Part shown: positions 14,531 through 25,400 of the stretch, one piece after another
Layout of the letters: each line of letters opens with the position of its first letter
Numbering within the stretch: position 1 is the first letter of the stretch
Assembly: GCF_963678635.1 (NCBI RefSeq)
Contig: NC_087064.1
Span: 684,001-748,000 of the forward strand
Source of the DNA: Symsagittifera roscoffensis
Taxonomy: Eukaryota; Xenacoelomorpha; Acoela; Convolutidae
DNA length: 64,000 nt
Direction: 5' to 3'
Position numbers and translations under genes: made by a program
The notes under the pieces: model-generated
Databases searched by the model: none
What the model was told of the DNA's origin: nothing
The model's input: only the letters and a program-made list of their open reading frames with translations

Positions 14531-15419
14531 ATTAGTTGATGGAGACAGGTTGGAAAAATTCTACCTCTTTCTCATTCTCACACTTGTCGCAAAAATGAGG
14601 TGCTTTTTCCTAATTATTCATTAGTTCAAGATAAAAAGATGGAGACAGATTGGAAAATTTCTGCCTCTTTCTCATTCTTACACTTGTCGTAACAATGAGG
14701 TGCTTTTTCTTAAATACTCATTAGTTCTATGATAAAAGGATGGAGACAGGTTGGAAAGTTTCTATCTCTTTCTCATTCTTACACTTGCCGCAACAATGAG
14801 GTGCGTTTTTCTTATTTACTCATTGGTTCTATGGTAAAAGGATAGAGACAGGTTGAAAAATTTCTCCCTCCTTTTCACTGTTACATTCGCCGCGACATAG
14901 GGTTGCTTTTTCTTAATTAATCATTAGTTCTATGATAAAATGATGAAGACAGACTGGAAAAATCCTCCCTCTTTTCCACTCCTACAATCGCCGCAATGTA
15001 GGGGTGATTTTTTTAAATTACTCAATAGTTCAAGATAAAAAGATGAAGACATATTGGAAAATTTCTACCTCTTTCTCATTCTTACACTTGCCGCAACAAT
15101 GAGGTGCTTTTTTCTTAATTACTCATTAGTTCTATGATAAAAGGATGGAGACAGATGGGAAAGCTTTCCCCTCCTTCTCCTTTTTACATTCGCCGCAACA
15201 TAGGGGTGCTTTTTCCTAATTAATCATTAGTTCTATAATAAAAGGATGGAGACAGATTGGAAAATTTCTACATCTTTCTCATTCGTACAGTTGTCGCAAC
15301 AATGAGGTGCTTTTTTCTTAAGTACTCATTAGTTCTATGATAAAAAGTTGGAGACAGATTGGAAATTTTCTACTTCTTTCTCATTCTTACATATGCCGCA
15401 ACAATGAGGTGCTTTGTTC

Positions 15420-16500
15420 CTAATTACTCGTCGGTTCTATGATAAAAGGATGTACACCGATTGGAAAGTTTCTCCCTCTTTCTCACTCTTACATTCGCAG
15501 CAACAATGAGGTGCTTTTTTCTGAATTACTCATTAGTTCAATGATAAAAGGATGGAGACAGATTGGAAAATTTCTCCCTCCTTCTCACTTTCACATTCGC
15601 CGCAACATTGGAGTGCTTTTTAAACTAATCAATAGTTCTATAATAAAAGGATGGAGACAGATTGGAAAATTTCTACATCTTTCTCATTCGTACAGTTGTC
15701 GCAACAATGAGGTGCTTTGTTCCTAATTACTCGTCGGTTCTATGATAAAAGGATGTACACCGATTGGAAAGTTTCTCCCTCTTTCTCACTCTTACATTCG
15801 CAGCAACAATGAGGTGCTTTTTTCTGAATTACTCATTAGTTCAATGATAAAAGGATGGAGACAGATTGGAAAATTTCTCCCTCCTTCTCACTTTCACATT
15901 CGCCGCAACATTGGAGTGCTTTTTAAACTAATCAATAGTTCTATAATAAAAGGATGGAGACAGATTGGAAAATTTCTACATCTTTCTCATTCGTACAGTT
16001 GTCGCAACAATGAGGTGCTTTTTTCTGAATTACTCATTAGTTCTATGATAAAAGGTTGGAGACAGATTGGAAAGTTTCTCCCTCCTTTTTACTCTTACAT
16101 TAGCCGCAACATAGGAGTGCTTTTTCCTAATTACTCATTAGTTCTATGATAAAAAGTTGGAGTCAGATTGGAAATTTTCTACTTCTTTCTCATTCTTACA
16201 TATGCCGCAACAATGAGGTGCTTTGTTCCTAATTACTCGTCGGTTCTATGATAAAAGGATGTACACCGATTGGAAAGTTTCTCCCTTTTTCTCACTCTTA
16301 CATTCGCAGCAACAATGAGGTGCTTTTTTCTGAATTACTCATTAGTTCTATGATAAGAGGATGGAGACAGATTGGAAAATTTCTCCCTCCTTCTCACTTT
16401 TACATTCGCCGCAACATAGGAGTGCTTTTTAAACTAATCTTTAGTTCTATAATAAAAGGATTGAGACAGATTGGAAAATTTTTACCTCATTCTCATTCTT
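15420..16500. repeat. Array A: 303-bp and 506-bp higher-order copies
   Basis: A trimer block starting with the variant GGATGTACACCGATTGG occurs at about 15448, 15751 and 16257, spacings of 303 and 506 bp. The first two copies are almost identical across three monomers. They produce the longest stop-free stretch of array A (15742-16149), which is a repetition effect and not a gene. Confidence 0.8.
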
Positions 16501-16959
16501 AAACTTGCCGCAACAATGAGGTGTTTTTTTCTTATTGTTTCATTAGTTCTATGATAAAAGGATGGAGAAAGATTGAAAAGTTTCTCCCTCCTTCTCACTC
16601 TTGCATTCGCCGCAACATTGGGGTGCTTTTTCTTAGTTAACCATTAGTTCCATGATAAAATGATGAAAACAGATTGGAAAGTTCCTCCCTCTTTTCCACT
16701 ACTACACTCGCCGCAAAATAGGGGTGCTTTTTCTTAATTACTCATTAGTTCAAGATAAAAAAAGATAGAGACAGATTGGAATTTTTCTACTTCTTTCTCA
16801 TTCTTGCACTTGCCGCAACAATGAGGTGTTTTTTTCTTAATTACTCATTAGTTCTATGATCAAAGGATGAAAACAGATTGGAAAACTTGCCCCTCCATCT
16901 CACTCTTACATTCGCCGCAACATGGGGTGCTTTTTCTTAATTAATCATTAGTTCTACGA

Positions 16960-18223
16960 TAAAATGATGGAGACAGATTGGAAAGTTTCTCCCCCGTTTC
17001 CACTCCTACACTCGCCGCAATATAGGGGCGCTTTTTCTTAAATACTCATTAGTTCAAGATAAAAAGATGGAGACATGTTGGAAAAGTTGTACCTCTTTCA
17101 TATTCTTACACCTGTCGCAAAAATGAGGTGCTTTTTCTTGATTAATCTTTAGTACTATGATAAAATGATGGAGACAGATTGGAAAGTTTCTCCCCCTTTT
17201 CCACTCCTACACTCGCCGCAATATAGGGGCGCTTTTTCTTAATTACTCATTAGTTCAAGATAAAAAAGATGGAGAAAGATTGGAAAATTTCTCCCTCTTT
17301 CTCATTCTTACATTCGCCGCAACATAGGGGTGCTTTTTCTTAATTAATCTTTAGTTCCATGATAAATTGATGGAGACATAATGGAAAGTTTCTCCCCCTT
17401 TTCCACTCCTACACTCGCCGCAATATAGGGGCGCTTTTTCTTAATTACTCATTAGTTCAAGATAAAAAAGATGGAGAAAGATTAGAAAATTTCTACCTCT
17501 TTCTCATTCTTACATTCGCCGCAACATAGGGGTGCTTTTTCTTAATTAATCATTAGTTCCATGATAAAATGATGAAGACATATCGGAAAGTTTCTCCCCC
17601 TTTTCCACTCCTGCACTCGCCGCAAAATCGAGGCGCTTTTTCTTAATTAATCATTAGCTCAAGATAAAAAAGATGGAGAAAGATTAGAAAATTTCTACCT
17701 CTTTCTCATTCTTACATTCGCCGCAACATAGGGGTGCTTTTTCTGAATTAATCATTAGTTTCATGATAAAATGATGGAGACATATCGGAAAGTTTCTCCC
17801 CCTTTTCCACTCCTACACTCGCCGCAATATAGGGGCGCTTTTTCTTAATTACTCATTAGTTCTAGATAAAAAAGATAGAGAAAGGTTAGAAAACTTCTAC
17901 CTCTTTCTCATTCTTACATTCGCCGCAGCATAGGGGTGCTTTTTCTTAATTAATCATTGGCTCAAGATAAAAAAGATGGAGAAAGATTAGAAAATTTCTA
18001 CCTCTTTCTCATTCTTACATTCGCCGCAACATAGGGGTGCTTTTTCTTAATTAATCATTAGTTCCATGATAAAATGATGGAGACATATCGGAAAGTTTCT
18101 CCCGTTTTTCCACTCCTACACTCGCCGCAATATAAGGGTGCTTTTTCTTAATTAATCATTAGCTCAAGATAAAAAAGATGGAGACATATTGGAAAATTTC
18201 TCCCTCTTTTTCATTCTTACATT
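16960..18223. repeat. Array A right end: dimeric ~202-bp organisation
   Basis: Near its right end the array alternates two monomer types: one with ATATAGGGGCGC and one with AGAAAGATTAGAAAATTTCT. The marker CATATCGGAAAG recurs at about 17579, 17781 and 18084 (202 and 303 bp apart). The last monomer is cut after CATTCTTACATT and unique DNA follows without any gradual decay. Confidence 0.75.
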
Positions 18224-18576
18224 GGGAACCACGACGAAAAATTCTTGATTCATGAACTTTTTTGTGTTTTTTTTGTTCACATTGAGATTCTTAATTATGT
18301 GTTTCGATCTCAAGTGGAAGTTATCAAATGAAAAAATTAATTCAGTAGAAAACACAGTTATCAACTACAAGGTATAATTATTTCCCTCTCAAAATTGTGC
18401 GACTTTGCAAGTCTGACAACAAACCACCACCTAACCTCGGCCAATCAGAACATGGCACACTCTTCGGTGGACCAACAGAATTTTTTTTTTCATTTAGACA
18501 TCAAAGTGGGCTTAATGAAAAAGTATGAAGCATAGATTTTCTAACCTTTGCAACGAGTGCCGACGAACTGTTTCAA
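18224..18576. other. Unique DNA between array A and the LDLa exon; no gene seen
   Basis: AT-rich single-copy-looking DNA with a T-run at about 18481-18490. A 66-codon minus-strand frame (18164-18364) starts here and runs into the satellite, and it has no recognisable domain. No canonical poly(A) signal in minus orientation was found close to the LDLa exon, so this may be intron or 3' flank. Confidence 0.5.
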
Positions 18577-18767
18577 CTAAAAGCGAAAAAGTGAATTACA
18601 ATAAGTTTCGTCGCTGAAATCTCCGCAGTCGTTGTGGGTGTCGCACACTTTATCTACCCCAATACACATCCCACCTTCCTCCTGACCTTCTCCTTCGCCG
18701 CCTGTGCTGCTGCTGCACTCGAACATGTATTCGCATCTCGCAGCAGTCCAACTGATTTCCTCGTTAA
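18577..18767 (-). CDS. Exon encoding an LDL-receptor class A (LDLa) module, partial gene
   Basis: Minus-strand exon of a secreted or membrane extracellular protein. After a TTTGTTCAG acceptor (AG at 18769-18768) the frame opens in phase 1 and gives 62 residues before TAG at 18579-18577. Residues 11-56 carry the six cysteines of an LDLa module: C11-x3-F-x-C17, then C34-I, C41-D-x3-D-C47 and the calcium-site signature GDFSDE followed by C56. LDLa modules bind calcium through these acidic residues and usually mediate ligand binding. The loop between the second and third cysteines is unusually long, 16 residues rich in Gly, Glu and Ser. The 3' end is uncertain. Either the protein ends at this TAG, six codons after C56, or a GTAATT donor at 18599 splits the last Cys codon, giving a symmetrical phase 1-1 exon of 168 nt. 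The lectin-like exon at 27900-28114 is upstream on the same strand with compatible phase. Confidence 0.8.
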
Positions 18768-19540
18768 CTGAACAAAGTTATCGACATAAGGGCATGAAAT
18801 TCTAAATCAATATTGTCACGTGTTGATGTCGGCACATCAAACTTCTATATTTCCGATAATTCAAAACATATAAACGCAGTTAACAAAAACATTGCCTTGT
18901 TTTTCAAATTGTACCTTGAATGTTCCGGATACCACTGAAATGAAGATACGCAGTTCATATGCAACAAGCACTTCTCTTTAAAAAATGGTATCAATTTTTA
19001 TCTCAAATTGTGTCACTTTTTTGTGGTATAATGAGAGGGTTTAAGCGAAAGCCTGGAAAATTTATTGGAAAACCAAAAAGGATATTTTAAGATTTTTTAT
19101 AGCAAAAAAGTCGCTAAGAAAGCTTCGAAAATTAATCTTAAACGTGAGTAAAACTTAATTTGACAGAAACCTTCTACTGTATGCCATTATAAACCTCCTC
19201 ACTCGCTCGCTTTATTCGCTCGAAAAAGCTTGAAAAGGACACATTACTCGACCGATTCCGATGATTATTTGTGGTTCTTGATTTTGGGGGTAAAATTGAA
19301 GCTTAGTGGAGAGCAATACACCCAAAAACAAAGTAGTTCCCGTGCTGGAGTTTCATAGATAAAAGTCGATTATTTTGGTTTTCGGTCTCTCTAAAATACC
19401 AAAACCATCACTTATAATTGTGTTAAAATGGATTGGTTGTCACTACTTTTCAGAGCAAAAAAAAATAATCGATCATTTTCAATTTATTTTCGAGCTTTTT
19501 TCAAAAGAAATTCTATTGATATTAGATGATTATAATGAAG
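18768..19540. other. Unique DNA between the LDLa exon and array B, probable intron
   Basis: AT-rich, single-copy-looking. If the lectin-like and LDLa exons belong to one gene, this is the 3' part of their shared intron. It holds a candidate PAN-like reading frame (separate entry) and a short CTCG/CGCT-rich stretch at about 19198-19226. No other coding signal was seen on either strand. Confidence 0.55.
18845..18975 (-). other. Candidate PAN/apple-like exon or exon relic
   Basis: A minus-strand frame, open from about 18997 to the TAG at 18847-18845, reads CLLHMNCVSSFQWYPEHS and then RYNLKN. This resembles the C-x5-C-x-SF core of PAN/apple modules, which often accompany LDLa and lectin modules in invertebrate proteins. 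A Tyr sits where such modules often have a Cys. A plausible acceptor (ATTTTTTAAAG) lies at about 18976. It would be phase 1, but joining it to the phase-1 lectin exon would create a stop. The alternative AG two bases on is phase 0 and would need the GTATGT donor of that exon. No good phase-1 donor follows. It may be a decayed exon or chance similarity. Confidence 0.2.
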
Positions 19541-20874
19541 AGTTTTAGTCTACGAGACCCCCTTGTTCTAGTGTCTCCTCTCCATGAAAAGCAGGTACGA
19601 GTGCCCTCTTTTAGTGGTCGGAAAAACAACCACATGTCCATACTTGTCATGTTAATCGAGTATCTTCGAATTTTTAGTTCACGAGAACCATTATTCTCGT
19701 TTCTTCTCTCCATGAAACGTGGCTGCGGGTGCCCTCTTTTAGTGGTCGGAAAAACAATCTTATATCTATACTTGTCATGTTAATCGAGTATCTTAGATTT
19801 TTAGGCTACAAGAACCTATTATTGTCGTTTTTTCATTCCATGAATCGTGGCTACGGGTGCCCTCTTTTAGTGGTCGGAAAAACAATCACATGTCTCTTCT
19901 TGTCAAGTTAACCAAGTATATTAGAATTTTAATCTTCAAGAACCCATTATTATCGTTTCTTCTCTCCATGAAACGTGGGTGCGGGTGCCCTCTTTTAGTG
20001 GTCGGAAAAACAATCACATGTCTATACTTGTTGTGTTAATCGAGTATCTTAGATTTTAGTTCACGAGAACCCATTATTTTCGTTTTTCCTCTCCATGAAC
20101 TGTGGGTGCGGGTGCCCTCTTTTAGTGGTCGGAAAAACAATCACATAACCATACTTGTCATGTTAATTGAATATCTTAAAATTTTAGTTCACGAGAACCC
20201 ATTAATATCTTTTTTTCTCTTCATGAATCGTGGCTGCGGTTGCCCCCATTTTAGTGGTCGGAAAAACAATCCCATGTCTATTCTGGTCATGTTAATCGAG
20301 TATCTTAGATTTTTAGTTCATGAGAACCCATTATTATCGGTTTTTCTCTTCATGAATCGCGACTGCGGGTGCCCTCTTTTAGTGGTCGGAAAAACACTCA
20401 CATGTCTATACTTGTCATGATAATCGAGTGTCTTGGATTTTTAGTTCACGAGAACCCATTATTATCGTTTCTTCTCTCCATGAAACGTGGGTGCGGGTTG
20501 CCTCTTTTAGTGGTCGGAAAAACAATCACAGGTCTATACTTGTCTTGTTAATCGAGTATCTTAGGTTTTTAGTTCACGAGAACACATTATTATCGTTTTT
20601 TTCTCTCCATGAACTGTGGGTGCGGGTGCCCTCTTTTAGTGCTCGGCAAAACAATCACATGTCTATACTTGTCATGATAATCGAGTGTCTTGGATTTTTA
20701 GTTCACGAGAACCCATTATTATCGTTTTTCTCTTCATGAATCGTGGCTGCGGGTGCCCTCTTTTAGTGGTCGGAAAAACAATCACAGGTCTATACTTGTC
20801 ATGTTAATCGAGTATCTTAGATTTTTAGTTCACGAGAACCAATTATTATCGTTTTTTCTCTCAATGAACTGTGG

Positions 20875-21703
20875 GTGCGGGTGCCCTCTTTTAGTGCTCG
20901 GCAAAACAATCACATGTCTATACTTGTCGTGTTAATCGAGTATCTTCGATTTTTAGTTCACGAGAACCAATTATTATCGTTTTTTCTCTCCATGAAACGT
21001 GGATGCGGGTGCCCTCTTCTAGTGGTCGGAAAAACAATCACATGTCTATACTTGTCATGATAATCGAGTGTCTTGGTTTTTTAGTTCACGAGAACCCATT
21101 ATTATCGTTTTTTCTCTTCATGAATCGTGGCTGCGGGTGCCCTCTTTTAGTGGTCGGAAAAACAATCACATCTCTATATTTGTCAAGTTAATCTTGTATC
21201 TTAGATTTTTAGTTCACGAGAACCAATTATTATCGTTTTTTTTTCTCCATAAAACGTGGATGCGGGTGCCCTCTTCTAGTGGTCGGAAAAACAATCACAT
21301 GTCTATACTTGTCATGATAATCGAGTGTCTTGGATTTTTAGTTCACGAGAACCCATTATTATCGTTTTTCTCTTCATGAACTGTGGGTGCGGGTGCCCTT
21401 TTTTAGTGCTCGGCAAAACAATCACATGTCTATACTTGTCGTGTTAATCGAGTATCTTAGATTTTTAGTTCACGAGAACCAATTATTATCGTTTTTTCTC
21501 TCCATGAAACGTGGATGCGGGTGCCCTCTTCTAGTGGTCGGAAAAACAATCACATGTCTATACTTGTCATGATAATCGAGTGTCTTGGTTTTTTAGTTCA
21601 CGAGAACCCATTATTATCGTTTTTTCTCTTCATGAATTGTGGCTGCGGGTGCCCTCTTTTAGTGGTCGAAAAAACAATCACATCTCTATATTTGTCAAGT
21701 TAA
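20875..21703. repeat. Array B: 512-bp (four-monomer) duplication
   Basis: Frames beginning at 20875 and 21387, and at 21003 and 21515, are near-identical and 512 bp apart, exactly four 128-bp monomers. Both copies carry the GTGCTCGGCA variant followed by the CTTCTAGTGG variant in the same order. Confidence 0.85.
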
Positions 21704-22410
21704 TCGTGTATCTTAGATTTTTAGTTCACGAGAACCAATTATTATCGTTTTTTCTCTCCATGAAACGTGGGTTCGTGTGCCCTCTTTTAGTGGTCGGAAA
21801 AACAATCACATGTCTATACTTGTCATGATAATCGAGTGTCTTGGTTTTTTAGTTCACGAGAACCCATAATTATCGTTTTTTCTCTTCATGAATCGTGGCT
21901 GCGGGTGCCCTCTTTTAGTGGTCGGAAAAACAATCACAAGTCTATATTTGTCATGTTAATTGAGTATCTTAGATTTTTAGTTCACGAGAACCCATTATTA
22001 TTGTTTTTCTCTCTATGAATCGTTGCTGCGGATGCCTTCTTTTAATGGTCCGGAAAAACAATAACCTGTCTATACTTATCATGATAATCGAGTATCTTAG
22101 ATTTTTAGCTCACGAGAATCCATTATTATCGTTTTTTCTCTTCATGAATCGTGGCTGCGGTTGCCCTCTTTTAGTGGTCGGAAAAACAATCACATGTCTA
22201 TACTTGTCATGTTAATCGAGTATCTTAGATTTTTAGTTCACGATAACCAATTATTATCGTTTTTTCTCTCCATGAAACGTGGATGCGGGCCCTCTTCTAG
22301 TGGTCGGAAAAACAATCACATGTCTATACTTGTCATGATAATCGAGTGTCTTGGATTTTTAGTTCACGAGAACCCATTATTATTGTTTTTCTCTTCATGA
22401 ATCGTTGCTG

Positions 22411-25400
22411 CGGATGCCTTCTTTTAATGGTCCGGAAAAACAATCACATGTCTATACTTGTCATGTTAATCGAGTATCTTAGATTTTTAGTTCACGAGAA
22501 CCCATTATTATCTTTTTTCTCTCAATGAACTGTGGGTGCGGGTGCCCTCTTTAGTGCTCGGCAAAACAATCAAATGTCTATACTTGTCGTGTTAATCGAG
22601 TATCTTAGATTTTTAGTTCACGAGAACCAATTATTATCGGTTTTTCTCTCCATGAAACGTGGATGCGGGCGCCCTCTTCTAGTGGTCGGAAAAACAATCA
22701 CATGTCTATACTTGTCATGTTAATCGAGTATCTTAGATTTTTAGTTCACGAGAACCCATTATTATCGCTTTTTCTCTCAATGAACTGTGGGTGCGGGTGC
22801 CCTCTTTTAGTGCTCGGCAAAACAATCACATGTCTATACTTGTCGTGTTAATCGAGTATCGTAGATTTTTAGTTCACGAGAACCATTTATTATCGTTTTT
22901 TCTCTCCATGAAACGTGGGTTCGGGTGCCCTCTTTTAATGGTCCGGAAAAACAATCACATGTCTATACTTATCATGATAATCGAGTATCTTGGTTTTTTA
23001 GTTCACGAGAACCCAATATTATCATTTTTTCTCTTCATGAATCGTGGCTGCGGGTGCCCTCTTTTAGTGGTCGAAAAAACAATCACAAATCTATATTTGT
23101 CATGTTAATCGAGTATCTTAGATTTTTAGTTCACGAGAACCCATTATGATTGTTTTTTCTCTCTATGAATCGTTGCTGCGGATGCCTTCTTTTAATGGTC
23201 CGGAAAAACAATCACATGTCTATACTTATCATGAGAATCGAGTATCTTAGATTTTTAGCTCACGAGAATCCATTATTATCGTTTTTTCTCTTCATGAATC
23301 GTGGCTGCGGTTGCCCTCTTTTAGTGGTCGGAAAAACAATCACATGTCTAACTTGTCATGTTAATCGAGTATCTTAGATTTTTAGTTCACGAGAATCCAT
23401 TATTATCGTTTTTTCTCTTCATGAATCGTGGCTGCGGTTGCCCTCTTTTAGTGGTCGGAAAAACAATCACATGTCTATACTTGTCATTTTAATCGAGTAT
23501 CTTAGATTTTTAGTTCACGATAACCAATTATTATCGTTTTTTCTCTCCATGAAACGTGGATGCGGGGCCCTCTTCTAGTGGTCGGAAAAACAATCACATG
23601 TCTATACTTGTCATGATAATCGAGTGTCTTGGATTTTTAGTTCACGAGAACCCATTATTATCGTTTTTCTCTTCATGAATCGTGGCTGCGGGTGCCCTCT
23701 TTTAGTGGTCGGAAAAACAATCACAGGTCTATACTTGTCATGTTAATCGAGTATCCTATATTTTTAGTTCACGAGAACCCATTATTATCGTTTTTCTCTC
23801 AATGAACTGTGGGTGCGGGTGCCCTCTTTTAGTGCTCGGCAAAACAATCAAATGTCTATACTTGTCGTGTTAATCGAGTATCTTAGATTTTTAGTTCACG
23901 AGAACCAATTATTATCGTTTTTTCTCTCCATGAAACGTGGATGCGGGTGCCCTCTTCTAGTGGTCGGAAAAACAATCACATGTCTATACTTGTCATGTTA
24001 ATCGAGTATCTTAGATTTTTAGTTCACGAGAACCCATTATTATCGTTTTTTCTCTCAATGAACTGTGGGTGCGGGTGCCCTCTTTTAGTGCTCGGCAAAA
24101 CAATCACATGTCTATACTTGTCGTGTTAATCGAGTATCTTAGATTTTTAGTTCACGAGAACCAATTATTATCGTTTTTTCTCTCCATGAAACGTGGGTTC
24201 GGGTGCCCTCTTTTAGTGGTCGGAAAAACAATCACATGTCTATACTTGTCATGGTAATCGAGTGTCTTGGTTTTTTAGTTCACGAGAACCCATTATTATT
24301 GTTTTTTCTCTTCATGAATCGTGGCTGCGGGTGCCCTCTTTTAGTGGTCGAAAAAACAATCACATCTCTATATTTGTCAAGTTAATCGTGTATCTTAGAT
24401 TTTTAGTTCACGAGAACCAATTATTATCGTTTTTTCTCTCCATGAAACGTGGGTTCGGGTGCCCTCTTTTAGTGGTCAGAAAAACAATCACATGTCTATA
24501 CTTGTCATGATAATCGAGTGTCTTGGTTTTTTAGTTCACGAGAACCCATAATTATCGTTTTTTCTCTTCATGAATCGTGGCTGCGGGTGCCCTCTTTTAG
24601 TGGTCTGAAAAACAATCACAAGTCTATATTTGTCATGTTAATCGAGTATCTTAGATTTTTAGTTCACGAGAACCCATTATTATTGTTTTTTCTCTCTATG
24701 AATCGTTGCTGCGGATGCCTTCTTTTAATGGTCCGGAAAAACAATCACATGTCTATACTTATCATGATAATCGAGTATCTTAGATTTTTAGCTCACGAGA
24801 ATCCATTATTATCGTTTTTTCTCTTCATGAATCGTGGCTGCGGTTGCCCTCTTTTAGTGGTCGGAAAAACAATCACATGTCTATACTTGTCATGTTAATC
24901 GAGTATCTTAGATTTTTAGTTCACGATAACCAATTATTATCGTTTTTTCTCTCCATGAAACGTGGATGCGGGGCCCTCTTCTAGTGGTCGGAAAAACAAT
25001 CACATGTCTATACTTGTCATGATAATCGAGTGTCTTGGATTTTTAGTTCACGAGAACCCATTATTATTGTTTTTCTCTTCATGAATCGTGGCTGCGGGTG
25101 CCCTCTTTTAGTGGTCGGAAAAACAATCACAGGTCTATACTTGTCATGTTAATCGAGTATCTTAGATTTTTAGTTCACGAGAACCCATTATTATCGTTTT
25201 TCTCTCAATGAACTGTGGGTGCGGGTGCCATCTTTTAGTGCTCGGCAAAACAATCAAATGTCTATACTTGTCGTGTTAATCGAGTATCTTAGATTTTTAG
25301 TTCACGAGAACCAATTATTATCGTTTTTTCTCTCCATGAAACGTGGATGCGGGTGCCCTCTTCTAGTGGTCGGAAAAACAATCACATGTCTATACTTGTC

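Larger units (their letters stand above)
1..18223. repeat. Satellite array A, ~101-bp tandem repeat
   Basis: Uninterrupted head-to-tail array of a roughly 101-bp AT-rich monomer, about 180 copies, already running at base 1, so the left end lies outside the window. Landmarks in each monomer, in order, are GGAGACAGATTGGAAA, a pyrimidine block CTCCTTCTCACTCTTACA, the core CGCCGCAA, GGGGTGCTTTTTCTTAATTA and CATTAGTTCTATGATAAAA. Several subtypes are interspersed: one with CATTCGCCGCAACATAGGGG, one with CACTTGCCGCAACAATGAGG, one with ATATAGGGGCGCC, and a shorter one with CGCCGCTATAGGGG that lacks the CAA. The unit is not a multiple of 3, and open frames crossing it only reflect repeated stop-free phases. 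The array stops in mid-monomer at about 18223. No gene is seen inside it. The sequence family is not one I recognise by name. Confidence 0.97.

Noticed and set aside
15742-16149. 135-codon open frame in array A and the many 60-100-codon frames in arrays A, B and C
   Set aside because: They repeat with the satellite period, shift frame between copies, lack splice or start context and contain no domain. Periods of 101, 128 and 59 bp are not multiples of three.
18164-18364. 66-codon minus-strand frame at the array A edge
   Set aside because: No recognisable domain, starts in AT-rich DNA and ends inside a satellite monomer.
19198-19226. CTCACTCGCTCGCTTTATTCGCTCG stretch as a regulatory element (shown only as its position and CTCG/CGCT-rich nature)
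   Set aside because: Short and low in complexity; could be part of a dispersed repeat but there is nothing in the window to support a role.
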